From NCBI RefSeq assembly GCF_007860125.1, contig NZ_SJPW01000001.1, forward strand, positions 954,104-1,018,103: DNA of 64,000 nucleotides, in the 5' to 3' direction. The position numbers were made by a program, and so were the translations under genes. The notes under the pieces are model-generated. The model did no database searches and was not told the DNA's origin. It saw only the letters and a list, made by a program, of their open reading frames with translations. Of this stretch, positions 1 through 9,869 are shown piece by piece (the first letter of the stretch is position 1; each line of letters opens with the position of its first letter). The stretch is from Rubripirellula tenax (GTDB lineage Bacteria > Planctomycetota > Planctomycetia > Pirellulales > Pirellulaceae).

Positions 1-1
1 G

Positions 2-505
2 GTGCGTCCGCCCGCCGCACTGCTGAAGGACGTGTCGTTCGATGCCGCGGATCCGCCGCTGGCTTTGGCGGTGTTCGGCGTGTCATTGACCGAAAATTTG
101 GGAAGCATGATCCGATCGGCAACCGCTTTGGGAGTCCATCGATTGGTCATAGGACCGCGAACGGCGGATCCTTTCTCGCGTCGCTCGATCCGCGTCAGCA
201 TGGGGACGGTTTTCGAGCAATCGGTCTTCTATGTGAATGACACGTTCGCCGAGTTGACCGCGCTGGCGACCGATCACAACATTCGCGTTGTCGCCACCAC
301 GTTGGGGCCCGGAGCGATCGCGTTGGATCAATTCCGACGCGATGACCGCCCCATCCTTTTGGTCATGGGCAGCGAACCCGACGGGGTCGGCCGCGACGTC
401 GAGGCGGCCGCGACTGACCGGATCACGATCCCAATGAAGTTGAACACCGATAGCTTGAATGTTTCCGTGGCCGCAGCAGTATTCATGTACGGGCTGACAA
501 AATAG
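2..505 (+). CDS. TrmH/SpoU-family RNA 2'-O-methyltransferase (5' end cut by window)
   Basis: The C-terminal part of a SpoU (SPOUT) methyltransferase, which transfers a methyl group from S-adenosylmethionine to a ribose 2'-OH of tRNA or rRNA. All three SpoU motifs are visible: an N-x-G-x-x-x-R motif at residues 32-38 (NLGSMIR), a LVMGSEPDGVG loop near residues 120-130, and the closing motif ITIPM...SLNVSVAAA at about 142-160, which forms the knotted SAM site. The reading frame is open to the first base, so the GTG at position 2 is probably internal. An N-terminal RNA-binding extension may lie outside the window. Which RNA is modified cannot be told. Confidence 0.85.
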   Translation: MRPPAALLKDVSFDAADPPLALAVFGVSLTENLGSMIRSATALGVHRLVIGPRTADPFSRRSIRVSMGTVFEQSVFYVNDTFAELTALATDHNIRVVATTLGPGAIALDQFRRDDRPILLVMGSEPDGVGRDVEAAATDRITIPMKLNTDSLNVSVAAAVFMYGLTK

Positions 506-516
506 CCGACAATTGC

Positions 517-1599
517 ATGCGGCTTTTCAAGTCACCTACAATGTCGGACGCCTCCGCCTCTTCAATCATCTCATCTGAACCTGTCGAGACTTCCTTGTTT
601 CTTCGAAAGCACGCCGAGGGCAGTCCGCCCACCCCTTCGAATGTCGATCCAGTCACGGATTCGACGGACGATTCACCGCTGGCCAAATTGAACGACGTTC
701 GGTCGCGATTGCGTAGCGTCATTCGCGGAAAGGACGCCGTGATCGACTCGGTGCTGACGGCCGTCTTGGCGGGCGGATCGGTGCTGCTTGAAGACGTTCC
801 CGGTGTCGGAAAGACGACGCTGGCCAAGTCGTTGGCGGCATTGATCCAACTCGATTTTGGTCGCGTCCAATGCACGCCCGATCTTTTGCCTGCCGACATC
901 TTGGGCAGTTCGGTCTATCAGCCGTCGAATCAGCAATTCGAATTTCGCGCCGGTCCGATCTTTTGCAACCTGTTGATCGCCGACGAAATCAATCGAGCGT
1001 CACCGCGAACTCAAAGTGCGTTGTTGGAAGCGATGGCAGAATCGCAAGTCACCATCGACGGCGAGTGCTATCGACTGAAACAGCCGTTTCTTGTCATCGC
1101 CACCCAAAATCCCAGCGGTTTCGAAGGAACGTTCCCCTTACCGGAATCGCAACTTGATCGGTTCCTGATTCGGTTGTCGATGGATTACCCGGACGCAGAA
1201 AGCGAGGTCGATCTGTTGTTGGATCGAACGGCCGACGACCCGCTGGATCAGTTGACACCGGTCATGCAGCGAGACGAATTGTTGATGCTGCAATCGATGG
1301 TCCGAAATGTGACGGTGGATCGAAAGGTGGCCGAGTACTTGGTCGAATTCGTCGGACGAACTCGGATCGATTCTCGGTTGCGGGTTGGATGCAGCCCGCG
1401 AGGGTCACAAATGTTGTTGCGCGCCTCGCAAGCCCGCGCGGTGCTGATGGGGCGAAGGTTTGTGATGCCGGACGACGTTCAAGCCATGGCCGAACAAACG
1501 ATCTCGCATCGCGTATCGGCAAGAAGCGTTTCGGCGACCAATCGTGAAACCTCGCTGATCATTGCCGACCTGATTCAGCAGGTGGAGGTGCCGGTGTGA
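517..1599 (+). CDS. MoxR-family AAA+ ATPase
   Basis: A MoxR-type AAA+ ATPase of 360 residues. The order is Walker A GVGKT (residues 96-100), Walker B LLIADEIN (152-159), sensor 1 ATQNP (195-199) and a C-terminal lid helix domain. MoxR proteins act as chaperone-like ATPases on partner proteins, commonly DUF58 or von Willebrand A domain proteins. The next two genes encode DUF58 and transglutaminase proteins with overlapping ends, the classical MoxR/DUF58/transglutaminase set linked to cell-envelope or stress functions. The first 60 residues are Ser/Asp-rich and atypical, so the start at 517 or the ATG at 541 are both possible. Only 11 bases separate it from the preceding methyltransferase. Confidence 0.9.
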   Translation: MRLFKSPTMSDASASSIISSEPVETSLFLRKHAEGSPPTPSNVDPVTDSTDDSPLAKLNDVRSRLRSVIRGKDAVIDSVLTAVLAGGSVLLEDVPGVGKTTLAKSLAALIQLDFGRVQCTPDLLPADILGSSVYQPSNQQFEFRAGPIFCNLLIADEINRASPRTQSALLEAMAESQVTIDGECYRLKQPFLVIATQNPSGFEGTFPLPESQLDRFLIRLSMDYPDAESEVDLLLDRTADDPLDQLTPVMQRDELLMLQSMVRNVTVDRKVAEYLVEFVGRTRIDSRLRVGCSPRGSQMLLRASQARAVLMGRRFVMPDDVQAMAEQTISHRVSARSVSATNRETSLIIADLIQQVEVPV

Positions 1600-2921
1600 G
1601 CGTAACGGCGATATCAGACGCGTCGACGAAGTCACCAACGGGGCGAGCGCAAACATCACCACTCACTGTGACCCCCCGGTCTCGGCGGCGACGTGCATTG
1701 CGACTATCGCGTTGGATCGGAAGTTGTATCACCTTTCCCTTTTTCTTTGTCCGATCGATCCGCCGTTCGATGACGGGCGCGTCCGTCACGCTGTTGTTGA
1801 TTGCGATCGTTTCGATCAACATCGTTTGGGGTTACCCATGGATGGGAATGTTCGCTGCGACGACCTCGATGCTGTGCGTCGGATGGTTCATCAATCGCTT
1901 GATGTGTCCCAAATTGAAAGTCGACTTCTCGTTACCACGGTCGTCGCCTGCCGGACAACCGTTTCCGGTCGAAATGCACCTGCGCAATCAAGCGAAGTTG
2001 CCCGCCATGGATCTGACCGTGGACTTTGCACGCCCCAAACGTCGACGGGGTCGTCAAGCCGGGGAGGCCGACTTTCGTTCCGTCCATCAAAAACCATCGC
2101 TATCCTTGATTCCGCCCGGGCAACGCCGCCATGTGTCGTGTTCGTTGATTTCCAACCAACGTGGTGTTTGGCGATTGCCCAGCGTGTCCGTCGAGTCGAT
2201 GTTCCCGTTTCATTTGTTCCGGTCGCAACGCGCCATCACCTCGACACCCGAGATCGCGATCACGCCGCGACTTCTTGCCGACGATGATGGTCCGATCGCA
2301 AAAGGCCTGCTCGATGCGTTGGGCGGATGGTCACATCGATTGCTTGCCGGCGACGCACTCGATTACACGGGCAGCCGCGAGTACGAAGTCGGCATGCCGG
2401 TACGACGTTGGGATTTTCGGTCGTGGGCCAGGTTGGGCCGCCCGATCGTGCGAGAGTTTCAATCGCCGTCGATACAGGTTGTCACGATCGTCGTCGACAC
2501 CTCCATCGCCGCCAACGCTCACGCATCGCCTGCTCATCCGGCAAACGAAGCCCGTTCGGAAATGCTTGAGCGACTGCTGTCGTTGGCGGCGGTAGCGGTG
2601 ACAGACCTTTGTCGACGCCAAGTTCGCGTTCGATTGTTTGTGACCGGCGAATCGACGGAATCCACGAACCCCTTTCAATCGGCGCCGGTCGCGATCGACA
2701 ACGAACCCTTGTTGATTCAATTAGCAGCAGCGCAACAGGTTGCACCGGAACTTGCCGACACCAGCATCACGGACGCCGTGGCCAACCGCGGTTCCTCGCC
2801 GATGCTGATCCTAACGACAAGAGTCACATCCTTCGAAGGCCAGTCCGTACCAGGCTCGCTCACAACCATTCGCATCGACTCATCCCATGACCCCGTTGGT
2901 CAGAGTGCCCGCCATGACTGA
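1596..2921 (+). CDS. DUF58 domain membrane protein
   Basis: A 441-residue DUF58 protein. A basic cytoplasmic N-terminus (Arg run at 29-33) is followed by two membrane helices at about 61-78 and 83-102. The DUF58 signature lies near 256-288 (DYTGSREYEVG then RRWDFRSWARLGRP). The C-terminal part looks like a degenerate von Willebrand A fold with a VVTIVVDTS strand. The GTG start overlaps the TGA of the MoxR gene (GTGA), which implies translational coupling. DUF58 proteins are the usual partners of MoxR ATPases. The exact substrate is unknown. Confidence 0.88.
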   Translation: MSVTAISDASTKSPTGRAQTSPLTVTPRSRRRRALRLSRWIGSCITFPFFFVRSIRRSMTGASVTLLLIAIVSINIVWGYPWMGMFAATTSMLCVGWFINRLMCPKLKVDFSLPRSSPAGQPFPVEMHLRNQAKLPAMDLTVDFARPKRRRGRQAGEADFRSVHQKPSLSLIPPGQRRHVSCSLISNQRGVWRLPSVSVESMFPFHLFRSQRAITSTPEIAITPRLLADDDGPIAKGLLDALGGWSHRLLAGDALDYTGSREYEVGMPVRRWDFRSWARLGRPIVREFQSPSIQVVTIVVDTSIAANAHASPAHPANEARSEMLERLLSLAAVAVTDLCRRQVRVRLFVTGESTESTNPFQSAPVAIDNEPLLIQLAAAQQVAPELADTSITDAVANRGSSPMLILTTRVTSFEGQSVPGSLTTIRIDSSHDPVGQSARHD

Positions 2922-5097
2922 ACAGGCAAAATTCGAAAGAGCGAAATTGCTGCTTGGCGCTTTGCTGGTCGCCGAAATGATGTTTCTTGCATCGACGTTT
3001 TCAGGTCTCTCCGTCATTGGGCCGTTGACGTTGTTGGCCGTCGCCGTGGTCGCGGCTAGGCACTTTTTCGGAACGTCGGGATCGGCGGTTGTTCTGAAAC
3101 GATCGGCGGTGCCTCGTTCGATCAAGTGGATGTTGCAGTTCGCGTTCGTTTTGGCGGTCATGGGTTTGACGTTCACGTGGCGGGTATCCGGGCGAATGGG
3201 CGTCGGCGCGAACGTGATCTCCCTTGGCGTCGACGTCGTTGCGCACGTTGCGTTTTTCATCTCGCTCGTGGTTTGGGTTTCGCGTCCGGAGCGGGGCCAC
3301 GTGTCGCTGTTGCCACTTGGGTTGACGATGATGATGCTTTGCGTGGCTGCAGGGGGTGTCAGCCAATCCTTGGCGGCTCAAACCACTGTTGGGCTGGTCT
3401 CTTGCGTCGGATTCTGTGCCGCTTCGCAGATCATCTTAGCCGCGAAGCAGGGTCGCGCCACCAAACCGCTGTCGTACGTGAATGCCGATCACGAGAAATC
3501 GGCTTGGCTGGGGCCGATCTGTGCAGTGCTCGCATTGTCGGTATTGATGATGGTGACAAGTGCCGTGGCCAGTGTCACCGAGTCGATGCTGCCGGGTATC
3601 CAAGACGATCTCAAGCATCAGCTCCAAGCGTCGTTGGATGTGATTGGCGAACAGAGCTACGTTGGCGGAACGCGATACGTCAGCGGCAGTCGACTTGGTT
3701 CGGTCCGGGAACACTTGACCATTGACCCGCAAGGCTTGGCACTGCGCGTGTTTGCCAATTCGCCGCCGGGATACTTGCGGGGCACGGTGTTCGACGTCTA
3801 TCGATCAAGCCGTTGGTATTCATCAAGCAGAGGCAACCGAGACGGTGACAACCCCGACGTCGCGGAGGGCGATTTTGTTTTAGAGCCTTCGGGCGTTGCA
3901 GCAACATCCACTAAAAGCACGCTCCGTCGGAAATTGAATCGCTTCGTACTACGTCCCGAGGTGGCGAATTCGCCATCCGTGAAACGTGCGGTCACATTGG
4001 AAATTTACGCCGACCCGACCAAAGGTCGTACGGTCTTTCTGCCGTTGACGACCAGCTGGATCGAAGCCGCCAGCCAGGAAATCATTGTCTCTCGATCCAT
4101 TGCCATCAAGGTTGGCGTTGACGTATCGCTTCCCTGCGTCGCCGGCGTCTCGGATCGGCTGGCCGCCCAAACGATTGCCCCGGGGCAACGTCGCGCGCTA
4201 GAGGATATCCCGCGTGGCCTGACCGACCTTGTCGCGACCATCACCGACGAAGTGTGCGAGGGCGCGACAACGTCTCGTCAGAAAAGTGAAGCGATCAGTA
4301 ATTACTTTCAGAAGAACTTCCGCTACGGCCTGAACAAGACCAAGGCTCCGTCGCGAGTCGACCCGCTGGCGTATTTTCTGCAAACACGTCACGTAGCGCA
4401 CTGCGAGTACTTTGCTTCAGCGACCGTGCTGATGCTGCGCCATGCCGGAATTCCGTCGCGATACGTGACCGGATATGTCGCCGATGAATTGGGCGAAAGC
4501 GAACCCGATTTATGGTTGGCGAGAAATCGAGATGCACACGCTTGGGCCGAAGCCTTTGACGAGGAATCGGGACAATGGTTTGCGGTAGAGTCGACGCCGG
4601 GACGCGTCTATCAGACGATTGCGGCGGATGCCAGCGACAATGGCGACATCTTCGATGGGTCATCCGATTTGGTGACTGCCGTTTCCGACAACGAAGGGTG
4701 GCTGTCACGAATCGCCGGATACTTGTTTGCGATGCGAGTGACGGATTCGTTGCTGTTTCTCTTTCGAATCGCACAACTGCCGCTCGTTTGCGGACTGGCC
4801 TACATCTGGTGGACCAAGTTTTGGAAACCGTCGCGGGCGGGTATTAACTTTTTGGACCAACAATGCCGCCGTCGGTTGGAACAGGTCGATCGACGATTGA
4901 AAAAGCTGTCGCTGGTTCGGCGCCCCACCGAAACGCTGTACCAGTTCGCCGACCGCGTCCAACAACATGCGACCGAATTACAACCTGCTCTGTCGCTGTC
5001 TCGGCACGAAACCATGAACTTGGCCGCGTCGTGGTACCGCACGTATGCCGACGCTCGCTATCAGGGAAAGTTGCCGCCGGAATTCGAATCTGTTTAA
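2914..5097 (+). CDS. Transglutaminase-like membrane protein (DUF3488/transglutaminase core)
   Basis: The N-terminal 230 residues hold several hydrophobic membrane helices. A large extracytoplasmic region contains a transglutaminase/protease core, with the nucleophile Cys in HVAHCEYFAS (about residue 497 from this start), the His in DAHAWAEAF (about 542) and an acidic third position in AVESTPG. One more membrane helix follows, then a cytoplasmic C-terminal tail. This is the third member of the MoxR/DUF58/transglutaminase operon. The ATG at 2914 overlaps the DUF58 stop by 8 bases and is preferred for coupling. An ATG at 2887 in the same frame would add nine residues. It probably cleaves or crosslinks envelope protein or peptide, but no substrate can be named. 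Confidence 0.88.
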   Translation: MTEQAKFERAKLLLGALLVAEMMFLASTFSGLSVIGPLTLLAVAVVAARHFFGTSGSAVVLKRSAVPRSIKWMLQFAFVLAVMGLTFTWRVSGRMGVGANVISLGVDVVAHVAFFISLVVWVSRPERGHVSLLPLGLTMMMLCVAAGGVSQSLAAQTTVGLVSCVGFCAASQIILAAKQGRATKPLSYVNADHEKSAWLGPICAVLALSVLMMVTSAVASVTESMLPGIQDDLKHQLQASLDVIGEQSYVGGTRYVSGSRLGSVREHLTIDPQGLALRVFANSPPGYLRGTVFDVYRSSRWYSSSRGNRDGDNPDVAEGDFVLEPSGVAATSTKSTLRRKLNRFVLRPEVANSPSVKRAVTLEIYADPTKGRTVFLPLTTSWIEAASQEIIVSRSIAIKVGVDVSLPCVAGVSDRLAAQTIAPGQRRALEDIPRGLTDLVATITDEVCEGATTSRQKSEAISNYFQKNFRYGLNKTKAPSRVDPLAYFLQTRHVAHCEYFASATVLMLRHAGIPSRYVTGYVADELGESEPDLWLARNRDAHAWAEAFDEESGQWFAVESTPGRVYQTIAADASDNGDIFDGSSDLVTAVSDNEGWLSRIAGYLFAMRVTDSLLFLFRIAQLPLVCGLAYIWWTKFWKPSRAGINFLDQQCRRRLEQVDRRLKKLSLVRRPTETLYQFADRVQQHATELQPALSLSRHETMNLAASWYRTYADARYQGKLPPEFESV

Positions 5098-5121
5098 GGC
5101 GGACCCTTTTTCACGCTCGCT

Positions 5122-6114
5122 TCAAGCCGAATCTCCGGCATCCGGTCGGGCTTCTGTAACGGGAGCAGCACTCGCAGTCACGTCGTGAAATTCGCCATCC
5201 TGGTTCTTCACCAATCGGTCGCGACCGCGTCGCTTGGCTTCGTATAGAGCCGCGTCTGCTCTTTCGACGATCGACAGAGTCGTATCGCCGGGCATGACAG
5301 CGGCCAGGCCGCCGCTGGTCGTGACGCTGAACTTGCCTTCGCCGACGACGGCTTCTTTGACGCGATGGACGCACCGTAGCGCTGCAATCTGGGCACCTTC
5401 GATCGGCGTCATAGGCATCACAACGCCAAACTCTTCACCACCATAGCGCGCGAAGTGATCTGATTGACGTCCTTGAAACGCGATCGCTTTCGCAACGACT
5501 TTGAGCGCCTCGTCGCCAACCGTGTGCCCCCATTTGTCATTGATTTTTTTGAAGTGATCAATGTCAAGAATCGCGACCGAAAAGGGGAATCCATGTCGGT
5601 TGAAATCGTGCATGCGTCGCTCTACTTCACTGTCAAACGACCTGCGATTTCCTAGCCCAGTCAACGAATCAATCAACGCATCTGTGTTTGCTTGATTGAG
5701 TCTGTTTTGTCTGGCGATCGAGTGCGTCAACATCCGACTTAACAGAGAACCCACCACGTGCTGCTTGGGCAAATAGTCTTGAGCACCCGCATCGATCGCG
5801 TTGATCGCGGTCTCATTTCGCTCGTCGCCTGTTAGTACAACGATGGGGGTTTCGGGCACGTGAGCCCTCAACAAGGCGATCGCATCCGTGCCATGGTTGT
5901 CCGGCAAGCCGAGATCAAGCAGGATGACATCAAATGTCTCTTTTTTGAACGCCTCCACCGCTTCCGCCAAGGTGGCAAGGTGAGTCAGCTTCACGAAAAT
6001 TTCCGGCGAACGCTCCAGCATCGCCCCAATGAACTCGGCATCATGCGAACTATCTTCGATCAATAGCAATCGAATGGTTTGGATGTCAGAAGTTTGGGTT
6101 TCTTGTGGCGTCAT
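5122..6114 (-). CDS. Response regulator with GGDEF diguanylate cyclase output
   Basis: An N-terminal receiver domain (acidic start LLLIEDSSHD, phospho-acceptor Asp in VILLDLGLPDN, VLTGDE switch) is followed by a GGDEF domain with an intact GGEEF active loop. An RxxD inhibitory site (RQSD) sits five residues before the loop, so product feedback by c-di-GMP is expected. The protein should make c-di-GMP from two GTP when phosphorylated. The histidine kinase gene lies 96 bases upstream on the same strand and is the likely partner. The ATG at 6114 puts the receiver near the N-terminus. An in-frame start at 6156 is possible but adds an unconserved stretch. Confidence 0.9.
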   Translation of the reverse strand: MTPQETQTSDIQTIRLLLIEDSSHDAEFIGAMLERSPEIFVKLTHLATLAEAVEAFKKETFDVILLDLGLPDNHGTDAIALLRAHVPETPIVVLTGDERNETAINAIDAGAQDYLPKQHVVGSLLSRMLTHSIARQNRLNQANTDALIDSLTGLGNRRSFDSEVERRMHDFNRHGFPFSVAILDIDHFKKINDKWGHTVGDEALKVVAKAIAFQGRQSDHFARYGGEEFGVVMPMTPIEGAQIAALRCVHRVKEAVVGEGKFSVTTSGGLAAVMPGDTTLSIVERADAALYEAKRRGRDRLVKNQDGEFHDVTASAAPVTEARPDAGDSA

Positions 6115-6210
6115 TGCAGGTCCAAGCGGGCAAAGGGTAGCCGGAGTGTACCACACGTTGTTGCCCGAATCAGTGTTCGGACGCCTGGGGAAAGACGCCG
6201 AAATGCACGT

Positions 6211-7356
6211 TTACGTTCCCGAGCCGTTCGCTTCGATCGATGCCGGCCACGTGAACCGAAACGTCGTGCCAAGACCGTTGGACTCGACGCGGATGATACC
6301 GCCCGCATCCTCGACGATTCTTTTCACGATCGACAGACCAATCCCGCTAGCCTCGTCGCCATCGTTTGGGCTAAGCGTTTGAAACATCTCGAAAATTTTC
6401 TTATGAAAACGAGGTTCAATCCCACCTCCGTTGTCAGCGACCGAGAATTCATCGACACCGTCGACGACGCGGTGCGAGATTCTGACCTCGCCGTCGTCGG
6501 TGGCACGGTGCTTGACGGCGTTGGATATCAAATTCTGCAGTACCCGAAACAACGCGATGTTGTCCGTTTTAAGGGTTGGCATGGGTTCTTCGATGATGAT
6601 CTTGAAAGATTCAGGTCGCTCAAGGGATTCCTTAATGCGCAAGCAGTCATCGCCAATATTCGCAACCTTGTACGAAGGCTGGTGTCGGCCGAGTCGGGCG
6701 TACTCGAGAATCCCTTGAAGTAACTGATCCATGCGACCGATACGCTGATCCAGTTGGGCCATCATCTTTTTGGATGATTCCGGCAAAATGTGCATGCAGT
6801 CTTCACGAAGCCACGACACCATCAACCGAAGCCCGCGCAGGGGCGATCTCAAATCATGAGACAGAATGCGAGCCAGTTCTTCCAAATCCGCATTGCGACG
6901 CTCGATCTGGGCCGTGCGGGCCGCAACACGAGACTCGAGTTCTCGATTGAGTTGCTGCAATTCTTGTCGCGTTTGATGCAGTTTGGTAACGTCCTGCCAG
7001 ACGGAGCGACTGGCGATGATCTTTCCCGTATTGTCACGAACCGACGACACGTTCAGTACTACGGGAATGCCGTTCCCATGCGAGTCCGCAAGCGTCAGTT
7101 CCGCGCTGCGAATCTCGCCCGTTTCCAAGAAATCCTGGAACTTGCGTTTCACTTCGTCGTGGCAATCGGGGTGATAGAGCGAGAAAATCTCGGTACCAAC
7201 GACGGACTCGCGAGATCGCTGCAGACGGTCCAACAAGGTTTGGTTGCACTGCACAATAAAACCTGTGCTTGCATCAACCGAAACGTACATGTCGGGCGAG
7301 TGGTTGAACAGATCGTAATAAATGTCTTCGTTCGACGCCTCTGGCTCAGTTCTCAC
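6211..7356 (-). CDS. PAS-domain sensor histidine kinase
   Basis: A soluble hybrid-free histidine kinase of 381 residues. A PAS domain spans about residues 12-130, ending in the typical SVWQDVTKLH PAC segment. A short coiled coil follows (QELQQLNRELESRVAARTAQ), then HisKA with the phospho-acceptor in ILSHDLRSP, then the HATPase boxes (NLISNAVKH, DNGGGI, SGIGLSI). No membrane helix or signal peptide is visible, so the signal is probably cytoplasmic. The start codon is GTG at 7356. The REC-GGDEF gene follows on the same strand, so the pair probably couples an intracellular signal to c-di-GMP. Confidence 0.9.
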   Translation of the reverse strand: MRTEPEASNEDIYYDLFNHSPDMYVSVDASTGFIVQCNQTLLDRLQRSRESVVGTEIFSLYHPDCHDEVKRKFQDFLETGEIRSAELTLADSHGNGIPVVLNVSSVRDNTGKIIASRSVWQDVTKLHQTRQELQQLNRELESRVAARTAQIERRNADLEELARILSHDLRSPLRGLRLMVSWLREDCMHILPESSKKMMAQLDQRIGRMDQLLQGILEYARLGRHQPSYKVANIGDDCLRIKESLERPESFKIIIEEPMPTLKTDNIALFRVLQNLISNAVKHRATDDGEVRISHRVVDGVDEFSVADNGGGIEPRFHKKIFEMFQTLSPNDGDEASGIGLSIVKRIVEDAGGIIRVESNGLGTTFRFTWPASIEANGSGT

Positions 7357-7739
7357 GACGGTAACCTCGTCAACAACACTGGGATGCAGGCCGAAACTCT
7401 ACGCTCGCTTCGATATTTGTAACGGAAACTGCGACGCAGGATCCAGGTCCCTACGTTCTCGCTACGATCGGGCACGGACATTCGCTTGTTGAATTTGGCA
7501 TTTGCAATGCGAGAAGTGCACGCGAGCGAGTCTCAGCGTTTTCTGATCCGTCTGCAACAACGTAAGACCGAGAACCGTGATTCACTCGCGTGCGCGTCGT
7601 GCTTGTATTCTCAGCTCTGTTCATCCTGGAAAATGAGTCGCCTGCACAATCGCGAGCTTGAGAAAGTCTGCAAACCGCATCGCGACGGCTGCGTTGACTA
7701 CGAGATGATTGAAGGCAATAGTCCCCAAACTGGAAACGA
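7357..7739. other. Intergenic region, no gene supported
   Basis: A 383-base stretch between two minus-strand genes. A 115-codon plus-strand reading frame starts here but runs into the GH172 gene on the opposite strand, lacks a ribosome binding site and has no recognisable domain. No RNA gene or strong hairpin was seen. Confidence 0.5.
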
Positions 7740-9869
7740 CTATTCCACCGGAGTCAGCGTCACGCAGTCAAGGCCGAAGAATGCGTCTTTGCTCTGCGGA
7801 TTTTTGCCGACCAATTCTACACGCAACACATAGGCACTATTCACAGAGTCACACGTGCCCAACTGAATCGCTTCCGACGGAATCGGTTTGGCGGCATAGA
7901 GATCCACATCCGGTGCGACCTGTTTGCCGTTGACCGACAGACGCACAATGCCGAAGTCTTGACTCCTTGTTGCATGCAGTACCAGTTTCTCTGCGGAAGG
8001 ACTGGACGCCGGAATACGAAGCTCCACGACATCACCGACTTGGGCATCCTTGAACAGCACGTGAGTATCCAGATTCCAGGTGCCCTTCAATTTCAGCTTT
8101 CTTAGATTCTGTGGCTTCAGTACGACCGTTTCCGATTTTGAAACGACTTCCATTTTTTCGCACTCGACTGCGTTTTTGAATTCAGTCGCATTGGAACTTG
8201 CCTTTGGTGCGGTTTCCACTTCAGGGTCCGCTGTACTCATGTCCGGTAGTGGCGGAACATTGAGCGCCTCGACGGGATCGGGTTTGTTGCTCGATGTCGT
8301 ATCCGCGTCGCCATACCAGTATGCACCAACCCCGTAGCCCATTTCGCAATCCGTCCAGGACCAAACCTCCATGTCTAGTTTTAAAGAACTAGCAAACGGC
8401 ATCGTATCGAGTGATCGCGTGCGAGTTTCGGTGCTGAAGCCTTTTGTGTTTTTCTCGTTGCCTGGCTTTCGATTCAGCTTGTTGTACTTGTGGCTGAACG
8501 GTTGAGCATGAAAAGGATGCTCGTAGAAGTCGGTGCTGCGACCGCCCCACGAATACGCGTAGTAGTCTTCCGTGCCCGTACCAAAGATCGAAGGGAACGA
8601 CTCGCCGTCGACGAATATCTTCTCGTCTCCCTCGCCCCACCATCTTTCAACGGGGTTCATGATCGTCAGGGTGTCACCGACGTAAACGCCGCGACCTTTT
8701 AATGTGACGTAGTTCCAATCCGAGTAAGGCCACGTCTGCACGGGGTATTGCCCTCGCCATCCTGAGTGGAAGTACATGCTGGAAGAATCCCATTTCCAAT
8801 CGCCGACCGTTGCGGATAGTTCAACGTCTACTGGCACGTCACCCAAGTTCACGACAGAGACATTCGCGTTGTCTCGGTACGGCATGACCCATCGGCAGCT
8901 CATCTTGCCGTCGGCATCAACCGTACGGTACCAACCCTGAAAGGGATTCAATCCGATGCCACCCCCGAAGAAGTCGCCGATGGGACACCAAACCGTTTCC
9001 TTGTCGTCAAAGCTGATTTTTAAAACGACATGCCGAGTCACATTCGGATCATCGTAATTGCCAAGCTTCACGGACAACTCTGTGATGGCGGCCTCGCGCG
9101 CGGGCAACGAAACCGACTCCTCTTTGCCACCGCCAATGGACTTTTTCAGATCCACCACTTCACCCGCAGCGGATGCGGTCGGATTCAAGAGTTTCTGGCA
9201 AGCCGTGTCGATCATCGGTTTCGCGGCCGTGAAGTCTTCCATCGAAAACGTCTTCACGGCGACATCGTCCGAATATTCTCGGTAGGTCAACTGAAAGAAG
9301 AACGGCTGGTCCGACATCGTCACCTTGCAGCCTTTGGCATAGGGGATCGGGAAGAACGAAACCGCCGAACGCAATGACTCGTGGGCCAGAGGAAACGGAA
9401 TCAGCCCCTTGCCCTGAAACAGATCGAACATGTTTCCTTCGATCGCCGGCTCTGAATCACCGTCCAGGTAAAACCGAATGATGACATCGGTGCCTGGCTT
9501 CAGTTGGTCTCGCCAGGGAACCCAAAATCGCGTGATCGCTCCGGCCCCTTCGTGCTCCATCACCACGTACTCTTTACGTCCACCGGTCTCTTCGACGCGA
9601 ACGTAATTCTTGTGGCTATCGTTCGTGCTGCGATCGATGTTGTCGAACCAACCCTTGGGATCATCGGGAGTTTTGGAAGCACGGTTGTAGCTGCTCGCCT
9701 GCTTCAGTCGGAAATCATGATTCGGGTAACGTGCAACGCTGTCACGGTCGGTCATCTCGTGCAACAGCGACGTCATCGTCACCGGTTCATCACCCAAGGA
9801 TTCGGTGACAAACAAAAAACCAAGGACGGCGACGACGGAAAAAGTAAATCGAAATGGCATGTTGATCAT
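7740..9869 (-). CDS. Secreted GH172-family (DUF2961) protein
   Basis: About 709 residues with an N-terminal signal peptide (hydrophobic FTFSVVAVLGFLFV, then ESLGDEP). The main domain is DUF2961, now glycoside hydrolase family 172. Family-typical segments are visible: an early EHEGAGAITRFWVP, the FFGGGIGLNPFQGW region, and a later FPSIFGTGTEDYYAYSWGG segment. Family members include a difructose-dianhydride I synthase/hydrolase and arabinofuranan-degrading enzymes. A C-terminal beta-rich region with LKGTWNLDTHV may be a carbohydrate-binding module. The start could also be the ATG at 9860. The gene is divergent from the discoidin-like sensor kinase, so shared control is possible. The sugar substrate is unknown. 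Confidence 0.85.
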   Translation of the reverse strand: MINMPFRFTFSVVAVLGFLFVTESLGDEPVTMTSLLHEMTDRDSVARYPNHDFRLKQASSYNRASKTPDDPKGWFDNIDRSTNDSHKNYVRVEETGGRKEYVVMEHEGAGAITRFWVPWRDQLKPGTDVIIRFYLDGDSEPAIEGNMFDLFQGKGLIPFPLAHESLRSAVSFFPIPYAKGCKVTMSDQPFFFQLTYREYSDDVAVKTFSMEDFTAAKPMIDTACQKLLNPTASAAGEVVDLKKSIGGGKEESVSLPAREAAITELSVKLGNYDDPNVTRHVVLKISFDDKETVWCPIGDFFGGGIGLNPFQGWYRTVDADGKMSCRWVMPYRDNANVSVVNLGDVPVDVELSATVGDWKWDSSSMYFHSGWRGQYPVQTWPYSDWNYVTLKGRGVYVGDTLTIMNPVERWWGEGDEKIFVDGESFPSIFGTGTEDYYAYSWGGRSTDFYEHPFHAQPFSHKYNKLNRKPGNEKNTKGFSTETRTRSLDTMPFASSLKLDMEVWSWTDCEMGYGVGAYWYGDADTTSSNKPDPVEALNVPPLPDMSTADPEVETAPKASSNATEFKNAVECEKMEVVSKSETVVLKPQNLRKLKLKGTWNLDTHVLFKDAQVGDVVELRIPASSPSAEKLVLHATRSQDFGIVRLSVNGKQVAPDVDLYAAKPIPSEAIQLGTCDSVNSAYVLRVELVGKNPQSKDAFFGLDCVTLTPVE

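Noticed and set aside
7486-7833. A 115-codon plus-strand gene between the PAS kinase and GH172 genes
   Set aside because: Overlaps the GH172 C-terminus on the opposite strand, no ribosome binding site, no domain, composition unlike neighbours.
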